From Psychromonas arctica DSM 14288 (lineage in GTDB: Bacteria > Pseudomonadota > Gammaproteobacteria > Enterobacterales > Psychromonadaceae), in contig NZ_KI519483.1 in the NCBI RefSeq assembly GCF_000482725.1, forward strand, positions 16,621-80,620: a DNA stretch of 64,000 nt, written 5' to 3'. How positions within the stretch are numbered: the first letter of the stretch is position 1; every line of letters starts with the position of its first letter. Below the pieces are notes generated by a model. It had not been told where the DNA came from and did no database searches. It worked only from the letters and a program-made list of their open reading frames with translations. The position numbers and the translations under genes were made by a program. Shown here in pieces: positions 49,813 to 59,720 of the stretch.

Positions 49813-50772
49813 TTAGTGAAGGTATTTTAACTCTTGGCGTAGGTAAGTTGCTGCACCTAGTAAACCTGGATTTTTGTGAGTAATAACAAAAGTAGGTATT
49901 TTCGTTAAATAGTCTTTTAAACGTCCTTTTTCTTCAAAATATTGTCTGAATTCACTGGCTTCAAAAAATTCAAGAAAACGCGGCACGATGCCACCAGCAA
50001 TATAAACACCACCCGTACAGTTCAAGCTCATGGCGAGATTACCTGCAAAACTGCCCATTATTTGACAAAAGATATCCAAAGTTTGTCGTGCTATTACACA
50101 TTTATGGTTTAGTGCTGCTTGGGTTATTTGTTTAGGCTCAATAAATTGAGGGTTCAGTTGCGATAAGTCACACAGACTTTGATATAAATTAACGATACCT
50201 TGCCCTGACATCACTTGCTCAGCAGAAACATGGCCAAACTTAGCTTGTAATTGAAACAAAATATCCGCTTGTTGGTGGGTGTTTGCAGTGAAGCTAACAT
50301 GCCCAGCTTCACCTTCTAGACTGATCCATTTATCAGCGACTTTTATGATATGTGATACACCTAATCCAGTACCTGGCCCAAAAACAGCGGTGTTGCCATT
50401 TTCCTGAACTGTACCCGAACCAATTTTTAATTTATCTGATGGCGTTAAGAAAGGCAATGCCATAGAGATCGCGGTATAATCATTGATCACATATAAAGTG
50501 CTTAAGTTTAATTGTTCCTTAAGTGCCTTTTGTGAAAATGACCAACTTAAATTAGTCATGGTCACTTGATCATTTTCTACGGGGCAGGCAATACCGATAC
50601 AAAGGTCATTAACTGCACTATGCAAGGTTGAGAAATAAGCTAACAAAGCTTGCTCTATGGAGGCAAAATCAGCGCAAACATACTCGACCAATTGGCTCAA
50701 TTCACCAGTTTTAAGATCACAAACCGAAAATCTAATATTAGTGCCACCAAGATCGACTACAACCGCTGACAT
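49813..50772 (-). CDS. glk: Glucokinase
   Basis: This 319-residue glucokinase phosphorylates glucose with ATP in the cytoplasm. The ATP site VVDLGGTNIRFSVCDL is at the N-terminus, followed by ACPVENDQVTMTNLSWSF, INDYTA with the catalytic Asp region, FGPGTGLGVSHI and LEGEAGHVSF. The tail GIVPRFLEFF and NPGLLGAATYL match E. coli Glk (321). I start it at 50772, with AGGAG 6 bases upstream; the longer frame has no ribosome site. It follows malM by 51 bases, so lamB-malM-glk is probably one transcript. It would use glucose released by MalQ. Confidence 0.95.
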   Translation of the reverse strand: MSAVVVDLGGTNIRFSVCDLKTGELSQLVEYVCADFASIEQALLAYFSTLHSAVNDLCIGIACPVENDQVTMTNLSWSFSQKALKEQLNLSTLYVINDYTAISMALPFLTPSDKLKIGSGTVQENGNTAVFGPGTGLGVSHIIKVADKWISLEGEAGHVSFTANTHQQADILFQLQAKFGHVSAEQVMSGQGIVNLYQSLCDLSQLNPQFIEPKQITQAALNHKCVIARQTLDIFCQIMGSFAGNLAMSLNCTGGVYIAGGIVPRFLEFFEASEFRQYFEEKGRLKDYLTKIPTFVITHKNPGLLGAATYLRQELKYLH

Positions 50773-50823
50773 AGTTTCTCCTAAATACTTGTTAACTTTC
50801 AACTTAAATTTACCTTTTATCTT

Positions 50824-51636
50824 TTACTTATAACTATTGATTGCATCAACAAAAATTGTTTGTGCACCTTCTACTTGCAGATTTTTAGCTTCTTCTAAAA
50901 GCTTTAGTGCCTTTGGAATATCTTCATTTGCAACGGCATTTTGGATTGATTTTCTATAGAAACTTTCAAGGTTAATCCCAGCAGGAATATTATCACTGGT
51001 GTTAATGATGCGTGTTGTCACAACTTGATTGCTAGTAAGCGTTAAGCTTAAATTGCCATAGGCAACATGTTTAGCAAGCGGATCATCGATAATAGGTTGT
51101 ACTGTATGCTTAGCAATGGCAAAGGCTTTTGCTGGGTGCAAAACTGGCGTTGAACCTGCTAAATCTTTTGCGGTGGTAAAGACCAATAATTTTAGATTAT
51201 CTCCGCTCATATCAGGCATGATATTAAACTTAGTGGTAAATTTATCGTTATCTAATAATTTTGCCGGCTCGTAGGTAAAGTCGCTGAAGGGCTTTTGGTC
51301 AATAAGGTCGCCTGCTTTATTTAGGATAACAATATTAGGTGCATAAAAAGTGTTTTTGCTATCGACAAAACTTTCAATTTCTATATCTAAAGAACCTTTA
51401 TTGCCAGGCAAAGTAAAGCTGGCGATAGGACCTGCACTTTCTCCGTTTAGCAATAATTGGTTTGACTTATCAATCGAAAATTTAATATCAGTTGGGATAT
51501 CTAAGGCTGACCATGTGATCTCTGATATGTTCAATGCAACTTTATTTTCTTGAGGAACGTCGAGTGTCACTGTTTGTGTTTTTGCACAACCTACGATTAA
51601 AGTTGATAAAATAATTGGTGCTATCCATTTTTTCAT
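50824..51636 (-). CDS. malM: Maltose operon periplasmic protein MalM
   Basis: A 270-residue lipoprotein-like MalM. The leader ends at Cys17 in STLIVGCAK, a lipobox; E. coli MalM is a soluble periplasmic protein, so anchoring would differ. Blocks shared with MalM include APNIVILNKAG, FNIMPDM, LKLLVFTTAKDLAGST and LHPAKAFAIAKH. The function of MalM is not established; it is encoded with lamB in enterobacteria, as here. It lies 445 bases after lamB, with a terminator-like hairpin between. Confidence 0.88.
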   Translation of the reverse strand: MKKWIAPIILSTLIVGCAKTQTVTLDVPQENKVALNISEITWSALDIPTDIKFSIDKSNQLLLNGESAGPIASFTLPGNKGSLDIEIESFVDSKNTFYAPNIVILNKAGDLIDQKPFSDFTYEPAKLLDNDKFTTKFNIMPDMSGDNLKLLVFTTAKDLAGSTPVLHPAKAFAIAKHTVQPIIDDPLAKHVAYGNLSLTLTSNQVVTTRIINTSDNIPAGINLESFYRKSIQNAVANEDIPKALKLLEEAKNLQVEGAQTIFVDAINSYK

Positions 51637-52031
51637 GATTGATTATCCTAATTGTGAGTATCATTTCTGCCACTTTATATCTTCACTGATTAAGAGTGAC
51701 CAATAATAAGTGTTTATTGTACCTGTATTTGAAAAGACGATTTGTGTTTATTCTTACCTATTATTTCATTCTATAGCTTTGTTAACATTGATTATTATTA
51801 GTTTATATTATTTTTAAATCATCCATGTCGCTGGATTTAAAATTTTATGGATAAAAATTTGGTTGGTTTAAAAATAATATCCCTTTAAAAGCTTATTTAC
51901 TTGTTTTACTCATTCTACTTATTTTCAGAAGGCTAGGTTTCAAGAGTCTAGGTCTCAGGAGTTTAGATATCAAGAAGCCTTGTTTTAAGAAATCTAATTT
52001 TGATAAAAGATAATGCTCAATTAAGGAAGTA

Positions 52032-52063
52032 AACAACACAGTCGAGACATCGACTGTGTTGTT
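52032..52063 (-). terminator. Hairpin after lamB
   Basis: A 14-bp perfect stem (52032-52045 with 52050-52063) and a 4-nt loop lie 18 bases after the lamB stop on the minus strand, with TTTACTTCC around its end. It probably makes lamB mRNA more abundant than malM-glk. The rest of 51637-52081 shows short repeats around AGTCTAGG but no gene. Confidence 0.8.
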
Positions 52064-52081
52064 GATTAATAACTTACTGGC

Positions 52082-53380
<1,299 letters not shown>

Positions 53381-53483
53381 CTAATTTTAAAACGATTGGT
53401 TATTTATTATTTCTCCGTTATTCCTTTAACTTGTTAGATAGACAGTAAAAAGTTTAAGCAACAACAGGGTAGTGTTTAGGAGT

Positions 53484-53641
53484 TTCCTCCCTTCAAAGTG
53501 ACTCAACGCTGACTATGTTAGGTGAGATAAAGATGGCTGACTTCCTCCACCTTTATTTTATTTAGGGGGGGGGGGGAAGGAGTAGAGTTACGCCATTAAA
53601 ATAAAAATGTAGAAGGGGTCACGTATTTAGGGAGGAGGTGG
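53484..53641. promoter_or_regulatory. MalT-box-like cluster and G12 tract before lamB
   Basis: Four purine-rich candidate boxes are seen. TTCCTCCC (53484-53491) and CTTCCTCCACC (53541-53551) are on the minus strand. GGGGAAGGAG, just after the G12 run at 53565-53576, and GGGAGGAGGTGG (53630-53641) are on the plus strand. They lie 128-285 bases before lamB and could also serve the amylase gene's distal end. The 53357-53992 gap holds no gene. Confidence 0.5.
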
Positions 53642-53992
53642 CTGAAAAAGAGTGATCAAGGTAGTGTTACGGTACCATTTGAGCTTAAAATTGAGCGAAA
53701 TTTGTAATCTCTTTCTAATTGTTTTACGCGACTAAATATTCATTAATGACGATAATATTGCGTTAAATCAAAACTCAATAAATTGCTAATATTAGCCCTT
53801 AAAATTAGATTGAAATTAATTCTAAAAAGAAGAGTGCACAATCGGCAAATAATGACCTGTAAGTTAACGTTGCAAGTTACTAGAGAAAGGCTTTTAATGC
53901 TTGGTTGCTGGTTAGTAGTTTGTTAAGTTGCTAAGTAGATACCCCTTTAGCCTTGAATGCTAAAGGGGATATAAATATAGTCTGTGATAGCA

Positions 53993-55435
53993 TCAAATTA
54001 ACATTAAATATGATTTTCCTTCTAAGATTAGATGTAATTTGTCTGATTCAATTTCAAACTGCTGCTCAGTCAATATATCTTGCATTGCACGATGCCATTG
54101 AAAGTCAATACAGATGTCTGCATCGGATTTGTTTATGACAACGATCCCTTTATCGCCTCGTGCAAAAACCAACAGATCTTGGTTAGATAAAATAGGGATC
54201 ATTGGTTCACCATGGACATAATTATGAAATTTAATCATCTGTTGCATGCGTTTATTTTTCCAAGCGTTAACCCAACGTGGTTGTTGATTTTTACCTTCGA
54301 TACCGCTGGTATTTAAATCCGCAAATATTAATGGCACACCACCATCCCTGCCTAATATATATGCATAAGCTAAGTATTCATTTTGTTCTGATAAAATCAA
54401 ATCTTTAAAGCTATCGTTATTGGGAATATCATGGGTGATCACAAAGGTAATCGCTCTAAAGTTTACTAACGCCTGCCCAAAACAATAAGGGTCGATCAGT
54501 GATTCTATATTGCCATTTTCCTGAAACACGTCAAAAATAGTGTTAAATAATGGAAAGTCGTAGGACCCTAAGCTTGTTTTTTCAAGATAGGGTTGCAGAA
54601 ATAACTCATACTCTTCTTCCGTCGCACCACCATCGGTTATTATTTCACCAAATACATGCATATTTTCAGTGATATCTTTACTCCAAACTCGTTGCAAGTG
54701 TTCGAGTGTCATGTGTTTTGCTGCATCGATTCTAAAGCCTTTTACGCCTAGCCTTTTAAGTGCTTTTAAGTATGACTGTTGTTGTGTTATCACATAGTCA
54801 CATACTTTTAGCGTGGGTAATCCAGGGTCTTCTGCGCCGCCTGTTATTCTTCCATTTTGCACTTCCCAGCAATTTTTCCAGTCTTTAATACCAAAGCCAT
54901 CAACAAAGTGTGTGCTATTAAACAGGGGTTTACTTAAATCACCAAAAAGAAGCAAAGATTGATAGTAAGATTTATTATCAGCATAGTGTTGAAGATCTTC
55001 CTGACTTGGGTACTGAAGATCAGTCCGTAGATAGGCTTCATTGGCCATATGATTAAATACAATATCGGCATAAACATGAAGATCATATTTAGCGAGTTGT
55101 TTTATCATATTAGAGAAATCGAGGGTATTACCAAGCTGATTATCAATAATACGATAATCCTGTGGTTGGTAGCGTTGCCACCATTCTGTGCCATTTTTAT
55201 GTTTAAAAGATTTTAGTGGTGGTGAGACTAATACTGAGTGATAACCCATTTGGCTGATTATTTTTGCTTGCTTAGCAACCTCTGCGTATGACCAATCAAA
55301 GGCATGTAAAATTACATTTTCATTACCAAGTTGGTTACTTTCAATATTTACCCGTTTTGAACTGTCTTGATTCTTCAATACTTCGGACGTTGATATATCC
55401 AGTTCAATAGTGTGCATGTTAGATTGATACATCAT
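53993..55435 (-). CDS. Cytoplasmic alpha-amylase, GH13
   Basis: A 480-residue GH13 amylase without a signal peptide. Blocks are VILHAFDWSYAEVAKQA near residue 40, VYADIVFNHMANEA, GFRIDAAKH with nucleophile Asp237, HVFGEI with acid Glu264, and FVITHDIP with Asp336. This set resembles the Aeromonas/Xanthomonas type of alpha-amylase; some relatives are secreted, but here the N-terminus (MMYQSNMHTIELDI) is hydrophilic, so the enzyme should act on imported or storage glucans in the cytoplasm. THD replaces the more usual NHD in region IV, which I believe is normal in this group. AAGGAG lies 7 bases before the ATG. Confidence 0.88.
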   Translation of the reverse strand: MMYQSNMHTIELDISTSEVLKNQDSSKRVNIESNQLGNENVILHAFDWSYAEVAKQAKIISQMGYHSVLVSPPLKSFKHKNGTEWWQRYQPQDYRIIDNQLGNTLDFSNMIKQLAKYDLHVYADIVFNHMANEAYLRTDLQYPSQEDLQHYADNKSYYQSLLLFGDLSKPLFNSTHFVDGFGIKDWKNCWEVQNGRITGGAEDPGLPTLKVCDYVITQQQSYLKALKRLGVKGFRIDAAKHMTLEHLQRVWSKDITENMHVFGEIITDGGATEEEYELFLQPYLEKTSLGSYDFPLFNTIFDVFQENGNIESLIDPYCFGQALVNFRAITFVITHDIPNNDSFKDLILSEQNEYLAYAYILGRDGGVPLIFADLNTSGIEGKNQQPRWVNAWKNKRMQQMIKFHNYVHGEPMIPILSNQDLLVFARGDKGIVVINKSDADICIDFQWHRAMQDILTEQQFEIESDKLHLILEGKSYLMLI

Positions 55436-55817
55436 TTTAGTTCTCCTTGGCTATTGCAGCTTGTTGCAATAAACCTAAATAAAATTCAACCCTACCTAAA
55501 CTCAATCACTTAATTTTATTGTTTTTATATAAACGAAAAAGTTTGATGTAGTTTATTTTTACTCCCGTTCATCATAATTAGTTTTCAGAGCAACAGTACA
55601 TTTATTTTCTATTAGAATATGTCTCATTATAAACGCTGAATAATGGAAGCAATCCACCCGATATCTATATTAGTAGGTTGAATCGGCGGGCGTAGAAGTA
55701 GAAGTAGTAAGGTGTTATTACATTTTTATCTGATATCTGAGCTTATTTTAGCCTGTGAAAAGGTACGTGATTATTAACCCCTCATTAAAGTGGCCTACGC
55801 TTAAAATTTTTATTATC

Positions 55818-55855
55818 AATACTTTATAGCCTACCCATATAGGCTATAAAGTATT
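55818..55855 (-). terminator. Terminator of pulA
   Basis: A 16-bp perfect stem (55818-55833 with 55840-55855) and a 6-nt loop lie 95 bases after the pulA stop. The tail is AT-rich without a clean T run. The rest of 55436-55949 holds no gene. Confidence 0.7.
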
Positions 55856-55949
55856 ATTGTTTACTCCATTTAATCTGTACTACTATTTTCTGATCTAAGC
55901 GGTCATTTTTTAATAAAAACTTAAATCTTTAATTGAAATAATGTGTTTT

Positions 55950-58900
55950 CTACTTTTGTTGTACAGCAAGTCCCTGCCCTTGAGATTCTCCTTGTGGTTT
56001 AATAAACACCGCAGTCGATAAGGCTGGAACAGTGAATGTTCCCTCCGCAAATGATGCACTACTGTCGACTAATCTCTGGTGTAATGTAAAGCCATTAGCG
56101 TCTGAAATGGGAAACACTTGTTGTTCATTAGTCGCATTAATAATAGTCACGATGGCGTCTATATTAGGGTCTAAATCTATACCTGCTGTTGCCCCATCAT
56201 CAATACTCATTACGATTAATCCTGTTATTGAATCTGCACCTGTATTGTGGAAATCAACGCGTGCTTGTATTTCTGATTCAGTGGTCAAGCTAAATAAAGG
56301 GGAACTAGTACGAATTTTTAAAAGTTCTTTAAATCGCGTATCGGTCCACTCTATATCCGCAGTTGTAGGTTGAGCCTGTGGATCTTCAATAATTGTTTGG
56401 ATTAACGGCCAGTTATCACCATCTTTATCCTGTCTTGGTAAACCCACATTCCAATTATTATTGCTCATATCAAAATTGACTGTATTAAACCAGTCACCTG
56501 AATCATAACTATCACGTTGCATTGATTTTGAGCGCAATAATTCAGATCCCATATGTAAAAACGGAATGCCTTGCCCCAATACGTTGACACTGAGCGATAA
56601 TATTTGCATTTGTGCTCGTTGCTCAGAAGTTACCTGTGACGCTACTTTGTACATATTATTATCCCAAAGTGTTTGGTTATCATGCTTTGAAACATAGGAT
56701 ATGTTCTCTTGCGGATCTAAGGTATAACCCGCTTGCTGACCGTTGTAATCAATTTCTTCACCTTTTTTAACTACCCCTGTCTGATCTATCAATTTAAAGT
56801 TAGCGAGGTTGCCTGCCATGCCTAAGCGGATCATATCTCCATCTTTTCTTAACTTGAGTGAAGCTGCAGTAATATCTTCCTGAAGTTCGTTCCATAATCC
56901 TGCTGTGGCAAATCCTTGGTTTTTACGTAGATCACTACCGCCATCGAAGGGGCCTCCACCTCGAACTGCATCACGTAAGCGGTCTGAAAATGTTCCAATA
57001 CCAGTACCGGCCATATTTAATTGTGTGGCTTGTATAAATAAAGCATCATTAGCTACCTCTCCAAAGTTCCAACCCTCCCCATAAAAGTAATTATCTTCAT
57101 CAACGGCTTGAACAGCATTAAGTGCATCAATCATTAACTGCTTTGGTTGATGTCCCATTAAGTCGAAACGGAAACCATCAATGTTATAGTGAGTTGCCCA
57201 AGTAACTAATGAATCAGTCATTAACTTACCCATCATGGTATGTTCTGTCGCTGTATTTGAACAACAGGTCGAGGTTTCAATTCCGCCTGCTGCATTAAGG
57301 CGTTGGTAATAGCCTGGTACTATTTTATCCAATACAGATTTATCATTAGTACCTGCTGAGTTGGTATGATTGTAAACGACATCCATCACTACTCGATAAC
57401 CCATCTCATGTAGTTCCATAATCAACATGCGGTATTCTTCGACTCGTGTAATGCCGTTTGCATTTGTTGCATAACTGCCTTCAGGTGTTGTGTAATGAAA
57501 AGGATCATAACCCCAGTTAAAGCTGTCATAAGCCCTTAAGTCGTTGAGTAAAGCTTGGGCTGCCCCTGTTGAAGAATCATAACCTGCGAGTACATCACGT
57601 ATTATTGAGCCGTTTACTCCTTGATCACAAATCGCTGCAGAGTCATTTATTCCACATAATTTAGCGACCGTGTCATCTAACTGAACTTGCTGTTCAGGAT
57701 CTTCATTGACCGTGGCAATATCAAACATATTCATCAGATGAATTACATTCATTCCATTATCAGCTAGTGATACTAATTGTTTATAACTCGCTCTATCTGA
57801 CTCTGTAATGGCAGTGTATTTACCGTCTAATGCATCAGTGCCTCCATCATTAACTGCAGAGGTTAAATCTCGAAGGTGTGTTTCATAAATAAGTAATTGT
57901 TCTGGTTCTGTAACAGATGTAATAGATTGAGTATCCCAACCGCTAGGTTTGGCTTGGTTTTCTAAATCAATTACCTGCGAATAGTGACTGTTAGCTGATA
58001 AACTTAGAGAGTATGGATCTGTGACTTGTAATGTTTCAACGCTATTTAACGCGGAATGATAAACACTGACTTGATAACGATAATACAGGCCAAGGGTATT
58101 GGGGATGTCATCAGTAGCCCATGTGCCATTTGCTTTTCGTGCCATCGTGATAGCTTGACCGACTTGTACAAAATTTTGATCATAAAGGTAAAGAGATACT
58201 TTTTTTGCTGTTGGGGCCCATAGTTTAAATGTTGTACTATCACCATTGACGATGGCACCTAATTGTTCTGTCTGCGCACCAGTATCGCCCGTGGCATAAA
58301 TTGTATCCAATGCAGGTGCAAGTTGTACGCCTGTGACTTCAAGGATTGTACCTTTGGCATTTTTAGCAACGAGCACTAATTGGCCTGACACTAATGTGTC
58401 AATGGGTAAGGTTAAATCAGCTGGAATAGTAAATTCAAAGGCACGGTAATTGTTATAGCGTTTACTTGTATTAGAAGGTAGGTGCGAAGTTTCTGTTAGT
58501 GTCATGGCGATGGTTGATGATTGTATTTCACCACTCGCATTGTCGATTGTAAATCCACCATCGGCGAGGTAATGAAGCTCATAAGAGGCGGCATCACCCA
58601 CTTGCCATGCGATAGTATTAGCATTAATTAATGCGCCTTTTAGATCTTCTAACTTTACGGTAATAGCATCGTTGGGATTATCTAGAATTGTTGTATAATC
58701 TGCGCTTACAAAGCCTTGACGATCTGCAATAGTGGCAAAGGATAATTTTAGGTCAGCTGACTGACTGCCATTTGCTCTGACAATGAAATTAACGCAATCT
58801 TGAGCGGTTTGTTTTGATAATGGCAGGACCCAATAGACACCGTTTTCATCTTCACCAGTTGCAGCAACCCCTTGGTCCCAAACTTCAAACCCTTGAATAC

Positions 58901-59159
58901 TCTCTCCATCTAAGGCACTACAAGCCTCATTATTCCAGACATGTAACGTGGAGTCTAAGCGGTTTTCTGAATCCGACATGAGATAGATCACCGCCTCATT
59001 TTCCTTTGCTTTAATCGCATTTGTAGGCGTTTGATCAATTGGATCTTTTTCAATAGGTATTTTATCAGTGGAGTTACTACTCTCGATACATGCTGTCAGT
59101 GTTGAAGCTATTAATAAAGGCATGGTATAGCGTGCTAACGTACTGAGTTTAAATTTCAT
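55950..59159 (-). CDS. pulA: Secreted pullulanase-type debranching lipoprotein
   Basis: A 1069-residue GH13 pullulanase that hydrolyses alpha-1,6 branches. The signal ends in a lipobox, LIASTLTAC with Cys24, so it is a lipoprotein, probably surface-exposed as in Klebsiella. After an Asn/Thr-rich linker, residues 45-300 hold carbohydrate-binding-like beta domains (LHVWNNEACSAL), then a CBM48-type domain (TTFKLWAPTAKKVSLYLYD). The catalytic barrel has NWGYDPFHYTTPEGSY, DVVYNHTNSAG, FRFDLMGH with Asp666, YGEGWNFGE with Glu695 and SKHDNQTLWD with Asp827. I start at 59159 (GGGA 7 bases upstream). Type II secretion genes are not in the window. MalT-like boxes lie upstream. Confidence 0.93.
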   Translation of the reverse strand: MKFKLSTLARYTMPLLIASTLTACIESSNSTDKIPIEKDPIDQTPTNAIKAKENEAVIYLMSDSENRLDSTLHVWNNEACSALDGESIQGFEVWDQGVAATGEDENGVYWVLPLSKQTAQDCVNFIVRANGSQSADLKLSFATIADRQGFVSADYTTILDNPNDAITVKLEDLKGALINANTIAWQVGDAASYELHYLADGGFTIDNASGEIQSSTIAMTLTETSHLPSNTSKRYNNYRAFEFTIPADLTLPIDTLVSGQLVLVAKNAKGTILEVTGVQLAPALDTIYATGDTGAQTEQLGAIVNGDSTTFKLWAPTAKKVSLYLYDQNFVQVGQAITMARKANGTWATDDIPNTLGLYYRYQVSVYHSALNSVETLQVTDPYSLSLSANSHYSQVIDLENQAKPSGWDTQSITSVTEPEQLLIYETHLRDLTSAVNDGGTDALDGKYTAITESDRASYKQLVSLADNGMNVIHLMNMFDIATVNEDPEQQVQLDDTVAKLCGINDSAAICDQGVNGSIIRDVLAGYDSSTGAAQALLNDLRAYDSFNWGYDPFHYTTPEGSYATNANGITRVEEYRMLIMELHEMGYRVVMDVVYNHTNSAGTNDKSVLDKIVPGYYQRLNAAGGIETSTCCSNTATEHTMMGKLMTDSLVTWATHYNIDGFRFDLMGHQPKQLMIDALNAVQAVDEDNYFYGEGWNFGEVANDALFIQATQLNMAGTGIGTFSDRLRDAVRGGGPFDGGSDLRKNQGFATAGLWNELQEDITAASLKLRKDGDMIRLGMAGNLANFKLIDQTGVVKKGEEIDYNGQQAGYTLDPQENISYVSKHDNQTLWDNNMYKVASQVTSEQRAQMQILSLSVNVLGQGIPFLHMGSELLRSKSMQRDSYDSGDWFNTVNFDMSNNNWNVGLPRQDKDGDNWPLIQTIIEDPQAQPTTADIEWTDTRFKELLKIRTSSPLFSLTTESEIQARVDFHNTGADSITGLIVMSIDDGATAGIDLDPNIDAIVTIINATNEQQVFPISDANGFTLHQRLVDSSASFAEGTFTVPALSTAVFIKPQGESQGQGLAVQQK

Positions 59160-59330
59160 ATAGATGTCCCATTGGTATAAATAAATATTGAATGAAGTGC
59201 TGATCACGGCTTATTGCAGATCCTAAAGAAAGCGCTACTTAGTTCCTTTAGTGAAGTGGTTCTAGTCATAAGCACTATTACTTCATCTTCCTTGTATCAA
59301 GCATTATGTTATTGGGATTTTAATTGGCAG

Positions 59331-59364
59331 ACCTCCTCCATTGTCATCTAATATTGAGGAGGTG
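59331..59364. promoter_or_regulatory. Palindromic MalT-box-like pair before pulA
   Basis: ACCTCCTCC (59331-59339) and GAGGAGGTG (59356-59364) form an 8-bp perfect inverted repeat with 17 bases between. It lies 172-205 bases before pulA and has the same layout as the pair before malP. Confidence 0.6.
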
Positions 59365-59607
59365 TAGAAGGGGTGATAAATAGTGCTGTAAATTTAAAAT
59401 GTAGTTTGTGTCACTTATTGAAGGCTTAGGAACAAGTAAATATGTGAGCTTTACTATTTTTTAGACACTTAAGTAATCGAACATTTATTAATATTGACAG
59501 GGTAGGTGGGACACAGTGAACAAAAAGGCGAAGGTTATTTGTATATAAGCAGTTACATAGAATTATTTACAGGGGGCCTAATGACAATCTATTCATATAG
59601 TTAATAG

Positions 59608-59640
59608 AATTAGTAACGGAATGACTTTCCGTTACTAATT
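59608..59640 (-). terminator. Terminator of the cpdB-type gene
   Basis: AATTAGTAACGGAA (59608-59621) pairs perfectly with TTCCGTTACTAATT (59627-59640), 14 pairs, lying 80 bases after the stop on the minus strand. A clean T run is missing. Confidence 0.7.
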
Positions 59641-59720
59641 TAACGCCTTATCAACCTAAAGAAAGCAATCATTTAGAGCATGATTTAGTATCTTAAACGG
59701 TGATGGCTATAGTTAATACT

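Noticed and set aside
53993-55435. THD in place of NHD in the cytoplasmic amylase considered a catalytic defect
   Set aside because: The catalytic Asp is kept, and I recall the same THD form in related amylases, so it is probably normal for the group.
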